The notes under the pieces are model-generated. The model searched no databases. It saw only the letters and a program-made list of their open reading frames with translations, and was not told the DNA's origin. From NCBI GenBank assembly GCA_937951625.1, contig CALFBP010000075.1:1-36078 (forward strand): a stretch of 36,078 nt of DNA, read 5' to 3'. Numbering within the stretch: position 1 is the stretch's first letter; each line of letters opens with the position of its first letter. This stretch comes from an uncultured Thermoguttaceae bacterium (GTDB lineage: Bacteria; Planctomycetota; Planctomycetia; Pirellulales; Thermoguttaceae). Shown piece after piece: positions 22,947 through 30,956 of this stretch. The translations under genes and the position numbers were made by a program.

Positions 22947-23387
22947 ATGACCTTGTACGAAATTCTTAAGATCAAAGGCAGCACAGTGTTCACCATTCAT
23001 CCCCAAGCCACTCTGGATGAAGTGGTCAGCGAACTAGTGCGGCGGAACGTGGGCTGCCTGGTGGTTTGTGACCGTGGCCTGGATGAAGGGGAGCGAATTG
23101 TCGGAGTGGTGAGCGAACGCGACATCCTCCGTTTCGTGGCATCTGGCAAGGGCCCCTTGAATGCCACTTTGTTGTCTTCGATTATGACGACGGATGTGAT
23201 TACTGGCTCTCCGCAGGATTCCGTCGAGGCGACGATGGGGTTGATGACTACCCGGCGTATTCGCCACCTTCCCGTCTTGTCTCAAGGTCGATTGGTGGGC
23301 ATCGTCTCGATCGGCGACATCGTGAAGTTCCAACACGACCGACTCGCGCTGGAAAATCAATTCATGAAGAACTACCTGACGAGTTGA
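22947..23387 (+). CDS. CBS-domain pair protein
   Basis: 146 residues; ribosome site GGGAGT about 7 bases before the ATG. The protein is just two CBS domains in tandem (about 8-68 and 76-138): TVFTIHPQATLDEVVSELV ... GVVSERDILRFV, then DVITGSPQDSVEATMGLM ... RHLPVLSQGRLVGIVSIGDI. The GVVSERD and GIVSIGD motifs are the usual ligand-contact ends of each repeat. Stand-alone pairs of this length (IMPDH-CBS-like) bind adenosine nucleotides and act as energy or redox sensors on partner proteins. No catalytic domain and no membrane segment. It stands between terC-like and tatA-like genes; I see no direct partner. Assignment is secure, target unknown. Confidence 0.93.
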   Translation: MTLYEILKIKGSTVFTIHPQATLDEVVSELVRRNVGCLVVCDRGLDEGERIVGVVSERDILRFVASGKGPLNATLLSSIMTTDVITGSPQDSVEATMGLMTTRRIRHLPVLSQGRLVGIVSIGDIVKFQHDRLALENQFMKNYLTS

Positions 23388-23511
23388 ACTAGAAGAAGCA
23401 GGGCCTGAGTGAGTCACCGCCTGCCGCAGTCTTCGATCGGCGTCGGCAGAACCTCCTCTTGTGCGAAGCGCCGCCAGGGCGTAACCTGAGGATTACGGAG
23501 GGCCATGGCCC

Positions 23512-23724
23512 ATGTTCGGCATCGGCGACGTTGAACTATTCTTCTTGGTGCTGGTGGGTTTGTTGCTATTCGGCAATAAGCTGCCTGCGATCATGCGTTC
23601 CGTCGGCGAGAGCGTCGCTCATCTTAAACGAAGCATGGATGAGATGCGGGAACAAGTCCGCAAGAGCGTGGAAGAGGCGAACGACGCTGACAAGAAAGAA
23701 TCCGAAAACACCCCCTCTCACTGA
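23512..23724 (+). CDS. tatA: TatA/TatB-family twin-arginine translocase component
   Basis: 70 residues with GGAGG 10 bases before the ATG. It has the family layout: a short periplasmic start (MFGIGDVE), one membrane helix (LFFLVLVGLLLFG, about 9-21), the hinge FGNKLP, then an amphipathic helix (RSVGESVAHLKRSMDEM) and a charged tail. FG at the hinge and the Lys-Leu-Pro are conserved in TatA/TatE and TatB. TatA forms the pore-like assembly by which TatC passes folded proteins across the inner membrane. The window also encodes a Tat-signal protein at its left edge. No tatC is seen, so tat genes are likely scattered. Glu at position 8 is in the place where E. coli TatA has Gln and TatB has Glu, so TatB is possible. 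Confidence 0.85.
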   Translation: MFGIGDVELFFLVLVGLLLFGNKLPAIMRSVGESVAHLKRSMDEMREQVRKSVEEANDADKKESENTPSH

Positions 23725-23787
23725 GCCGGGGAATCGGCAGCGATCACCACGAATACCTCCGTTCGAGCTGCCCGCTGGTCTACTTCT

Positions 23788-25095
23788 CTACCGCTGCTTA
23801 CGGGCTTCGATTCGATACAAGGCAGTCTTGGTCCGTAGGTACAGGGCGTTTCCCGATACTGCCGGCGAGGCCATGAATCCGTCATCGAGCGTATTGACGG
23901 CGAGTGTTTTGAACTTTGGGGCGGCCTCGAAGACGGTAGTCTTGCCTTTTTCGTCGAAACAATAGATTCTCCCGCGGGCATGGATCGGCGAGGCCGAGAA
24001 ATTTCCGCCCAGCCGCTGCTTCCACAGCTCCTTGCCGGTCTTGGCGTCCAGGCAGGCGGCCACGCCGTCGCTGCCCACGTCGAACAGCCAATCGCCGACC
24101 AACAGGGGCGAAGCGCGTCGCGGGGCCTCGCGTTCGTAGCGCCACGCGACATGAGTCGAAGTAACCACGCCATGACCGTCGGGCCGCACGGCCCAAAGCT
24201 CGGCCGTGTAGCCGATGGGCGAGAACACCAGCCCGTGGCCCGCCACCGGCCGCGCCGATCCCGAGTGGCTGCCGGGCGATTCCGCGCGCCACAGCTCCGT
24301 TCCGGTCTCCGGCTCGTAAGCGTACAGGCACATGGAGCCCAAGCTGATGAGCACCGGCTTGCCTTGGACCTCCACGATCAAGGGCGTGGAAAAGGCCTTC
24401 CGGTAGTCGCCGTCGATTTTTGGCCGTCCTGTCTCCGGGTCCAGATCCTGAAAGTCCACCGAGCGGGGCGTCTTCCAAATCGTCTTGCCCGTGTGTTTGT
24501 CGAGGGCCATGACATATTGGAAGTCGCTTCCGTCGAAATGCAAGATCAGGAGGTCCTTGAAGAGGATTGGAGAAGAGCCCGGCCCGCGAAAATGGTTGCA
24601 AACCAGGTCGGTCCGCTCCCAGAGCACCTTGCCCGTTTGGGCGTCCAGGCAGCCAGTGTATGGCGAACCAAAAGTCACGTACACGCGGCCTTCCTCGACC
24701 ACGGGCGATGGCGAGGCGTAGGAATTGAAGGGATGGCAGTATTGCGGCCCTGGCACGAAGCGGACCTGCTTGGAAAACAGGGTCTTTCCCGTATTCTTGT
24801 CGACGCAGAGAACGAAAAGTTGCGTGCCATCCTCGAAGGCGTTGGTGAGCCAAATGCGGTCACCCCAAATGACGGGCGACGACCAGGCCTTGCCCGCAAG
24901 TGGCGTTTTCCAGACCACGTTTTCTTGCTCGCTCCAGCGGAGCGGCAAGTCCGCGTCGGCATGTCCCTGATCCGTAGGACCGCGGAAACTGGTCCAATGT
25001 TCCCCGCCCCAACTTGGCGCGATCCAAATTGCGAGAACCAAAAAGACAAGGATCGTCCACTGGATGGACGCGATTTTCGTGCAACCCCATTTCAT
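23788..25095 (-). CDS. Exported PQQ-like beta-propeller repeat protein
   Basis: 435 residues; GGAGG 10 bases before the ATG. The N-terminus has a signal peptide (WTILVFLVLAIWIAPSWG, cleavage about residue 30). The remainder consists of beta-propeller blades of the PQQ/outer-membrane BamB type, each with a closing Gly-Lys-x-x-W motif: TGKTLFSKQ, TGKVLWER, TGKTIWKT, TGTELWRA, TGKELWKQ. The opening HWTSFRGPTDQGH is typical of planctomycete and verrucomicrobial secreted propellers. No alcohol-dehydrogenase catalytic motif was recognised, so it is probably a binding or structural protein rather than a PQQ enzyme. Convergent with the tatA-like gene; the M28 remnant lies upstream on the same strand after about 320 bases. 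Confidence 0.9.
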   Translation of the reverse strand: MKWGCTKIASIQWTILVFLVLAIWIAPSWGGEHWTSFRGPTDQGHADADLPLRWSEQENVVWKTPLAGKAWSSPVIWGDRIWLTNAFEDGTQLFVLCVDKNTGKTLFSKQVRFVPGPQYCHPFNSYASPSPVVEEGRVYVTFGSPYTGCLDAQTGKVLWERTDLVCNHFRGPGSSPILFKDLLILHFDGSDFQYVMALDKHTGKTIWKTPRSVDFQDLDPETGRPKIDGDYRKAFSTPLIVEVQGKPVLISLGSMCLYAYEPETGTELWRAESPGSHSGSARPVAGHGLVFSPIGYTAELWAVRPDGHGVVTSTHVAWRYEREAPRRASPLLVGDWLFDVGSDGVAACLDAKTGKELWKQRLGGNFSASPIHARGRIYCFDEKGKTTVFEAAPKFKTLAVNTLDDGFMASPAVSGNALYLRTKTALYRIEARKQR

Positions 25096-25418
25096 GTTGA
25101 CCGTTTCCTCCGATCATCGCCCGATGCTCCAGAACGGCTTCGCTTAATTTGGATGGCAGCCGCCCTGGTTCCTTGCTGAAAGACCGGAGTTTACCTCGCG
25201 GCTGCACCACCGCACAAGAACTGAGGCCGGGCCGCACCACGGAGGGCCAGAAGTCAGCCCCGTGTTCTTGCGGCAGCAAAGCTCCAAGATTCGTGCACAG
25301 CGTTTCCACCAGTGTGCGAAAAGCAGCGTCGCGCGGCCGGAAACATCCGAACCGAGAATCCCACGCGACGGCGATAAGGCAAAAATCGCCGCAGCTCTGA
25401 GAGCACGTGGCTGGGCGC
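25096..25418. other. Gap upstream of the propeller gene, no gene seen
   Basis: About 320 bases between the M28 remnant and the propeller gene, both minus strand. It should hold the propeller promoter. An imperfect inverted repeat (GGCGAT ... ATCGCC) is found near 25371-25391. Open frames here are overlapping, Arg/Cys-rich and without recognisable domains, so I read them as chance. Confidence 0.45.
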
Positions 25419-25907
25419 CTAATTCTCCGCGTCGAGCGTGAGAATCGCCGCCAGGGTGGCGCGAACCACCATAGCCGCGTTCTCTATGTCGCAGCGCTCG
25501 GGAATGTCGCCCTCGGCGTGGAGGTTGTAAGCTGTATACCACGGGTCTTCTGGCCGGGGCGGGGCATATTGTTGCTGTTTGGGTTTGCGCGGATCGCGAC
25601 GATACGCTTGAACTTGCACTCCCTCCCGTTGTACCTGATATCCCCGCGATGTCAGGTGGTCCGCGAGAAAGTCATCCGCCTCGTGGAGCGTTCTTTTTTG
25701 CTGACCGGGCCGGGTGTGGTTGAGCTTGCGAAATGGCAAAGGATTTCTAGCCAGTTTTGAAATCCGCCCCGCAGTCACGTCGGCAATAAGCCTGCGTATC
25801 GTCGCCTCACTGTTTTCCTCGGCCATGGACGAGTACGAACCCGTCACGAACGCGACGACGAACACGAAAAGTACCGTGCAGCGGCGTATTAAGCGGCTCT
25901 CCCTCAC
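25419..25907 (-). pseudogene. M28-family aminopeptidase remnant with internal deletion of the catalytic core
   Basis: 162 codons from a GTG at 25907, with a signal peptide (VLFVFVVAFVTGSYSS) and no visible ribosome site. Residues 33-134 (IRRLIADVTAGRISKLARNP, HEADDFLADHLTSRGYQV, WYTAYNLHAEGD) match the N-terminal part of exported M28 zinc aminopeptidases, ending just before the metal-binding AHYD segment. Residues 135-160 (IPERCDIENAAMVVRATLAA) match the very C-terminal helix of the same family, normally about 150 or more residues further on. All zinc ligands and the catalytic Glu are missing. The frame is kept across the junction (near base 25505), so an in-frame deletion is the simplest explanation. 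It cannot be a working peptidase. A truncated but expressed exported protein cannot be excluded. Confidence 0.72.
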
Positions 25908-26431
25908 TTAGCAGAGTTGTCAACGAGTTTTGAATTTTTTTGTTGGGAGAAATCGGGCTTGAGACTGGCTTCGTCGCTGCGCTAAAGGGAAACCGGGGCC
26001 ATGCTTTGCCGGAATTCTCACCCGGGAATTGAGGCAGGCAAACAGGGATGCATCTTTGACGCCTTGCGGAAACGAAACGCCTCGGCCAGATATGCCGAAC
26101 CGGAACAACCAGGAGGCCTGACAACACTCAACCAACGTGCTTTGGGAACGTCTGCTGCCAACGCTTAAGCGTATAACGGGAAATGTCTTATGTGCAGGGA
26201 AAAAGTATCCGCGTACGCTGGAATCCACGATTCGACGGACGACCAGGCGTTATTCCGGCCCAGGCGAAGTCTCCATATTTTTACCGCGCTACTTGACCAT
26301 GGCCGCGTCGGTTCTGGCTTTGGGGGCGGCTTCCGTGCGACATCCACTAGCGGGGGCGGGCGAGTAGTTGAATAAGCGATGGACGTGTTCGATCGGCTTC
26401 GCGTGCCGCCTGTTTCGCATTCGCGCGAAGC

Positions 26432-26445
26432 GTTCTTGCAAGAAC
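26432..26445. promoter_or_regulatory. 14-base perfect palindrome, possible operator
   Basis: GTTCTTGCAAGAAC is a perfect 7+7 palindrome. It lies about 70 bases before the candidate -35 box and 230 bases before the next gene start. A dimeric regulator could bind it; no regulator gene is nearby. Confidence 0.35.
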
Positions 26446-26514
26446 ACAACCCCTTGGAGGGAGATACCCCCCCAAGAAAATCTGTTGAAGATTGGTTAGA
26501 CGTTGGGTTTTTTG

Positions 26515-26542
26515 TTGACAGGAAAAACTCCATTTGTAAGCT
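26515..26542 (+). promoter_or_regulatory. Candidate sigma70-type promoter
   Basis: A perfect -35 box TTGACA (26515-26520) is followed after 16 bases by TAAGCT (26537-26542), a poor match to TATAAT. It would give a leader of about 125 bases before the exported Gly/Ala-rich protein gene. Confidence 0.35.
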
Positions 26543-26675
26543 AGAAGGACGTGATAGCGATGTTGGCGTTTATCCTGCCGCTTCGCAAAAGCCCTTCGTA
26601 GCGAGGGGCGAAGATTTCTGGCTTCCAGTGAGTCGTCAGCTTCTGATGAACATTGCACAAAAGGGAGTTCACTTC

Positions 26676-27410
26676 ATGAAAACGCGAAAGCAAAATTGGG
26701 TCGAGGGCAGCCTCGGGGTGGTCAGCCGGTGGGGCGCTGTGGCCATTGTGGCGGCGTTCGTGTGCTTGGGTCAAGTCACCAAGGCAAGAGCTGCTGACAC
26801 TGCGATGGGTGGGCAAAAGTGGTATGAGTCGGTCCGGCTCCGCGTCGACGGGAACCTCGCTGGCCGTGTGGTGAAGTTCACGCCTTCTGGCGAGGTTGTT
26901 CCTGCCCAAGCGAAGGTTTTCTTCGTCCAGAATGGCCAAGTCGTGGGCAATGTGCAAACGGGCGAGAACGGGGCGTTTCAGGCCATGAAACTCTCGCCCG
27001 GTGTTTATTCAGTCATGGCGGCCGGAGCGGACGGTATCGCGGTGCTGGCCGTAAGAGTGCTTCCCTACGCGTCCCCCGAAGTCAAGCGGCAAGCCTCGGG
27101 GGCCTCCGAGTCGTCGGGCGGCTTGCGGGCGCGAACCGTGGCTCTGGCAGAGACGCCGGCGGATGAGAACACTTTGGAGATTCCCTTGATACCCCGGTCC
27201 GACCTGGATGCCCTCCAGGCTGTCTTGGGCGAACAAGTGCCGGGGATGGCTGGCGTAGCCCCTGGTGCAGCGACCACGCCTGGTGCTGCCGGCCCTGGCG
27301 GGGCTGGGGCAGCCGGCGGTGGCCTCGGGGCCTTGGCGGGCCTGGCGGGCCTGGCGGGCCTGGCAGGAACCGCCGGTGGCGGTGTGCCGGCAAGTCCAAA
27401 GGCTCCGTAG
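26676..27410 (+). CDS. Small exported protein with carboxypeptidase-regulatory-like domain and Gly/Ala-rich tail
   Basis: 244 residues from the ATG at 26676, chosen because AAGGGAG lies 8 bases upstream and a signal peptide follows (RWGAVAIVAAFVCLGQ, cleavage near ARAAD). Residues about 55-135 form a short beta-sandwich of the carboxypeptidase regulatory or transthyretin-like kind: LAGRVVKFTPSGEVVPAQAK, VVGNVQTGENGAFQAMKLSP, GVYSVMAAG. Such domains bind sugars or proteins in cell-surface assemblies. The last 60 residues are low-complexity Gly/Ala/Pro, including three GLA repeats from a 9-base tandem repeat. It stands just before polysaccharide genes on the same strand, so it may be a surface protein of the same locus; no enzyme motif seen. 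Confidence 0.75.
   Translation: MKTRKQNWVEGSLGVVSRWGAVAIVAAFVCLGQVTKARAADTAMGGQKWYESVRLRVDGNLAGRVVKFTPSGEVVPAQAKVFFVQNGQVVGNVQTGENGAFQAMKLSPGVYSVMAAGADGIAVLAVRVLPYASPEVKRQASGASESSGGLRARTVALAETPADENTLEIPLIPRSDLDALQAVLGEQVPGMAGVAPGAATTPGAAGPGGAGAAGGGLGALAGLAGLAGLAGTAGGGVPASPKAP
27338..27364 (+). repeat. Three perfect 9-base tandem repeats
   Basis: The unit GGGCCTGGC occurs three times in a row, preceded by a degenerate copy, and encodes Gly-Leu-Ala repeats in the tail of the exported protein. Repeat number may vary between strains by slippage. Confidence 0.8.
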
Positions 27411-27728
27411 CCTTTACGGTGATACGAAATCGTAATTTTTCCCTCGCGTTAACGATAGCTCAGCCAGCATGCTGAGCACAACGCGCGGCGCAGGTCGCGC
27501 AGAAATTTTTCAATATCCTCTCCCGGCCACGGAACAGAGTCATTCGGCCGGTGCATGGGCAGGGATAGCTCGATCGCCGGAACCGTTGTCCGTAGCTTGT
27601 GGCGGGGTTCGCTGAAGGTGCGCACTCGCCGTTGCTCCCGCGGTCAACACAAGTGCGGAGTTCGTTTTCTGGCGATAGGCTTCACCCTCAAGCAGGTGGT
27701 AAGCGGGACTGAAGCTCGGTCGATTTGC
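27411..27728. other. Intergenic region before the O-antigen-ligase-like gene
   Basis: About 320 bases if the ATG at 27729 is the real start. A weak hairpin with ATTTTT (about 27423-27440) could end the upstream transcript. A perfect 7-bp hairpin GCTCAGC-CAGCAT-GCTGAGC lies at 27458-27477 without a T-run. The ligase frame stays open back to 27555, but its coding there is Arg-rich and unlike a membrane protein start. Confidence 0.4.
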
Positions 27729-30524
27729 ATGGTTTCGCTTTCACCGAGGTATCTCAACACTGAACATGCGGGGCGACCGTCGGGGCTGCGATTGGCGATG
27801 GGGGGGATTTGTTCGGTTATTGGGGGGCTAGGAGCCGTTGGGGCTGTCGTTGCCGCGCCTTGGTGGTTTGGAAGTGTCCAGTCCGCTGCGCAGTTCTGGT
27901 TGTTGTCGGCCAGCATCGTCAGTCTGGCCTTGTGTGGTCTTTCGCTGCTGCTGGAGCCCAAAAGCTTTCGTTCATTGAAAATTGGAGGTTTCCGTTTGGC
28001 AGTCGTCATGCTGCCTCTTATAACGGCCCTAGGACTGGGTTTTCTACAGCTAGTGCCTCTGGATAGTGCCGTGGCCGCCGTAGTGGCGCCCGGCACCGTG
28101 GCGCTTCGCGAGCAGTTGGTCGCGGAAGGCACTCCTTCGGATCAATCGTTGATTGCTCGCGCCAGCCTTTTCGAGCCCACGCACGCCCAACAGGTGAGTC
28201 TTTGTCCGGCTGCGACCCGACTGGAACTTGCTTGGCTTACGCTAGTATCGGTCTTTTTTCTGGTTGGCGCGTACTGGTTTTCCAACGGGAAAGCTCAAGT
28301 CGCCCTGTGGTTTGTCGTCGCAGCGAACGGCGCTGCAATCGCGTTCTTCGCACTGGTGCAGAAATTGTCCTATAACGGCATGATTTTTTGGACAGTACCG
28401 CTCAGTCAGGGTGGTTCGCCGTTCGGACCCTTTGTGAATCGCAACAATGCGGCGGGCTACTTGAATCTCTGCCTGGCGTGTGGTTTCGGTCTGGTGCTTT
28501 GGGCGTTTCAGCGAAGCGGGTTTCTCGGGTTTCGGGGGAAGCATTCGCCTACTGATCCGGGAACGAGAATCACCTCTTTGCCGTCTGGCTCCGATCGTCG
28601 GTTCTCATCCAGCGTTCGCGAGTTTCTTCTGAGGCTCGACGGGTGGTCGGTCATTAGCTTGGTGTTCGCCTCCTTCATGTTGGCCGCGGTGGTGGTTTCA
28701 CTCTCGCGAGGGGGTATGGTTGCCTTGGCCTTGGCACTCCTGTTCCTCGCGGCCACCATCTTGGCCTCGCGGCGATTCAGCGGCCGCGTGGTTTGGACGG
28801 GCATTGTGGTGTTGGCCGGTCTAGGATTGGTTGGTTGGGTTAACGCTACCGAGGCAGTCCGCGATCGTTTGGCCACCTTGATGGAGCGCACTGTCTTTGG
28901 AGAAGGAAGGGTTCGTCTTTGGAAAGACTCGCTCCAGGCAGTGCCGGCATTCTGGCGAACAGGGACCGGCCTGGGCACGTACCGCTATGTCTACGGCCTT
29001 TATCAGACCGAGCCAGCGAGCCACTGGTTCCAACACGCTGAAAACCAGTATGTGGAGTGGCTGGTCGAAGGCGGCGTGATGGGACTGGGACTTTGGGTTG
29101 GCTTCTTGGGAATGGTCGGCGCGGCGAGCTGGCGTTTGCTGCGTTCCGCAGCGGACCCAATGGCCCCCATCGCTGGAATGGTCGGCATGTTCGCGTTGGC
29201 CACTCAGGCCACCCAGGCCTGCTTCGACTTTGGGCTTCGCATCCCTTCCAACTCGATCTTGTTCGCTATGATCTGCGGGTCCGTGAGCGGCAGCGCTATC
29301 CGCCCCATTCCCAGGGCAGTAAAAATCAATCGCTCGTCTGGAATGCGTTGGGTGTCGGGACGATTGCTGCCAGCAAGTTTGATTGCCGTCCTAGCGGGCG
29401 TCGGCGTTTGGGGCATGGCTCAAACAGCGGCTGCCGCCAAGCTGGAAACCGCCTTGAGAGAAGTCCCAGTAATCGAGGCGTGGACCGATGCCGCCGACAG
29501 CCACTTGTGCCGTACGATCCACATGCTGAACGAGGTTCTCCGCGAGGTTCCCGACGACGCGATCGGCCATGCGACGCTGGGCAAGCTCTGGGTTGCGCTG
29601 TATCGATGTCGCGAGTTCAACCGGCTTCAACGACAGGCCCCGGCGACCGCACGCCGCGAGGTGCTTTGGGAGCAGACTTCGCCACGGTATTTGCATGGGC
29701 GGGTGCATCGATTGGCGCGTGTAAAAATGGACGACGCGCTAGAACGGCTCCGCGGTGACGGCCTGGTGCAGGAGACCTTGGCCGTCGCCCTCCGCCACCT
29801 GCTCCTGGCTCGGCGGTACAACCCGTTGCTATCGGATGTTCATTTGCTCACGGCCGAATTGAGCGTGTTGTTCGCCGATTGCGGCGCGGACGAGGTTTAT
29901 GTGCAACGCTTGCGGCATTTGGGCCCGGGAGATCCGGAGTTGTTGTATCGTTGTGGGCTGCTCGATTTTCAGGCCCAACGGCGGGAGGCCGCCCTGGCAA
30001 GTTGGCGACGAAGCCTTACTCTGAGCGAAAACCGGCTTGCCGACGTGGTGCGGTGGTTGGGTGTGGATTTGCAATCCGCGGAGACCGTGCAGAAGGTTTT
30101 TCCGCCCAACCCGACGCTCTTGATTCGACTGGCGACGAATTATTTTCAATCTCCCGACCGCGCACGCGAGCGAGCGAACATCCTGGCTTATGCAGCGGAG
30201 AGCTTGAATCATCTTGCCATCCCGGACGCTCAGCGTCATTACCTTCGCGGCGCGGTGCTCCTTCTTGATGGCCGTGTCGCCGAGGCCATCGCCGAGTACG
30301 CGCGAGCGGTCCAATATAATCCCAACGAATTGGCTTGGCGGTTCGAGTTGGCCCAGCTCCTCGAAGCTCAAGGACGCTGGGACGAAGCCCGGCGTGAGGC
30401 CAGGCTTTGCGTAGCGGTGGATCCGAACCGGAGGGAGTACCGCGAGTTGCTCCACCGCATCAGCATGGCTGAAGCGGGACTGCCGATCCCCATGCCTCCA
30501 GACAGAACACCCTCGCGGCATTAA
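27729..30524 (+). CDS. O-antigen ligase/polymerase-like membrane protein with C-terminal TPR domain
   Basis: 931 residues from the ATG at 27729; the start is uncertain (27555 and 27798 are possible) because no strong ribosome site is visible. The first 580 residues hold about eleven hydrophobic helices and the Wzy_C/O-antigen-ligase signature: FGPFVNRNNAAGYL near 231-245, then the large loop with GTGLGTYRYVYGLY and HAENQYVEWLVEGGVMGLGLW near 413-450. In this family, conserved Arg and His residues of the loops transfer or polymerise lipid-linked glycans at the outer face of the inner membrane. The last 340 residues are helical repeats typical of TPR (HYLRGAVLLLDGRVAEAIAEY, ELAQLLEAQGRWDEARREA). 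Such fusions are common in planctomycetes and exopolysaccharide loci. It heads a run with Wzc-, WecA- and exporter-type genes, so it likely polymerises or ligates that glycan. Confidence 0.87.
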   Translation: MVSLSPRYLNTEHAGRPSGLRLAMGGICSVIGGLGAVGAVVAAPWWFGSVQSAAQFWLLSASIVSLALCGLSLLLEPKSFRSLKIGGFRLAVVMLPLITALGLGFLQLVPLDSAVAAVVAPGTVALREQLVAEGTPSDQSLIARASLFEPTHAQQVSLCPAATRLELAWLTLVSVFFLVGAYWFSNGKAQVALWFVVAANGAAIAFFALVQKLSYNGMIFWTVPLSQGGSPFGPFVNRNNAAGYLNLCLACGFGLVLWAFQRSGFLGFRGKHSPTDPGTRITSLPSGSDRRFSSSVREFLLRLDGWSVISLVFASFMLAAVVVSLSRGGMVALALALLFLAATILASRRFSGRVVWTGIVVLAGLGLVGWVNATEAVRDRLATLMERTVFGEGRVRLWKDSLQAVPAFWRTGTGLGTYRYVYGLYQTEPASHWFQHAENQYVEWLVEGGVMGLGLWVGFLGMVGAASWRLLRSAADPMAPIAGMVGMFALATQATQACFDFGLRIPSNSILFAMICGSVSGSAIRPIPRAVKINRSSGMRWVSGRLLPASLIAVLAGVGVWGMAQTAAAAKLETALREVPVIEAWTDAADSHLCRTIHMLNEVLREVPDDAIGHATLGKLWVALYRCREFNRLQRQAPATARREVLWEQTSPRYLHGRVHRLARVKMDDALERLRGDGLVQETLAVALRHLLLARRYNPLLSDVHLLTAELSVLFADCGADEVYVQRLRHLGPGDPELLYRCGLLDFQAQRREAALASWRRSLTLSENRLADVVRWLGVDLQSAETVQKVFPPNPTLLIRLATNYFQSPDRARERANILAYAAESLNHLAIPDAQRHYLRGAVLLLDGRVAEAIAEYARAVQYNPNELAWRFELAQLLEAQGRWDEARREARLCVAVDPNRREYRELLHRISMAEAGLPIPMPPDRTPSRH

Positions 30525-30956
30525 ACCAAATCACAAAACCGAACAACTGCAAAAAACCAAAACTGTCGGCCGTAGGAGCCCCCAGGACGACCGCGGCGAC
30601 AGAAAACCAGATACGAATTGTCCACTTGGTGATAGCCCTGCGAGTAACAGCAAAAGGGGCGACCAAGCGCGATGAAGGAAATGATGGAGCCTAAGGAGCG
30701 TCAGAGTAAAACGGGAGTTTCACGCGACGTCGGGTAGGCACGGCCGCTCTGGCGTTGAGGCGAAAAGGTCGACGGAGGAAAGCACGCATGGACGCAAGAC
30801 TCCCCAATCTGTCGCTCGCAAGGGTGCGATTTGCAACCCACGGGAACGGAGTATGCGCCGAAGGCGAAAAAGTGGTTTAAAAAACGTAAACACCGGCGGG
30901 CGCGGGGTGCGGTCCCCGGAATTCGTTTCGCCATCTTCTGGTAGCGAGGTCTTAAA
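30525..30956. other. Intergenic region upstream of the Wzc-like gene
   Basis: 432 bases with no recognisable gene. A 21-codon frame at 30672-30737 is open but has no clear ribosome site. Near 30880-30925 an A-rich stretch is followed by GGGG-TGCGGT-CCCC, a small hairpin in the leader of the Wzc-like gene. A promoter is expected here, but I cannot place one with confidence. Confidence 0.4.

Larger units (their letters stand above)
25908..26675. other. Long non-coding gap with promoter-like elements
   Basis: Nearly 770 bases between the M28 remnant and the Gly/Ala-rich protein gene. I find no frame with a recognisable domain; the one that joins in frame upstream of the next gene (from 26379) has no ribosome site at its start and a composition unlike its continuation. 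Base composition is less GC-rich than the neighbours near 26450-26560. It holds the 14-base palindrome and candidate promoter listed separately. It may be the debris of a lost gene or a long leader. Confidence 0.45.

Noticed and set aside
26379-26675. In-frame upstream extension of the exported Gly/Ala-rich protein
   Set aside because: The start lacks a ribosome site, the extra 99 residues look non-coding and would bury the signal peptide; the ATG at 26676 has AAGGGAG at the right distance.
30672-30737. 21-codon open frame before the Wzc-like gene, starting with a similar Met-Met-Glu-Pro stretch
   Set aside because: Too short, no ribosome site and only four residues shared with the kinase start; likely chance.
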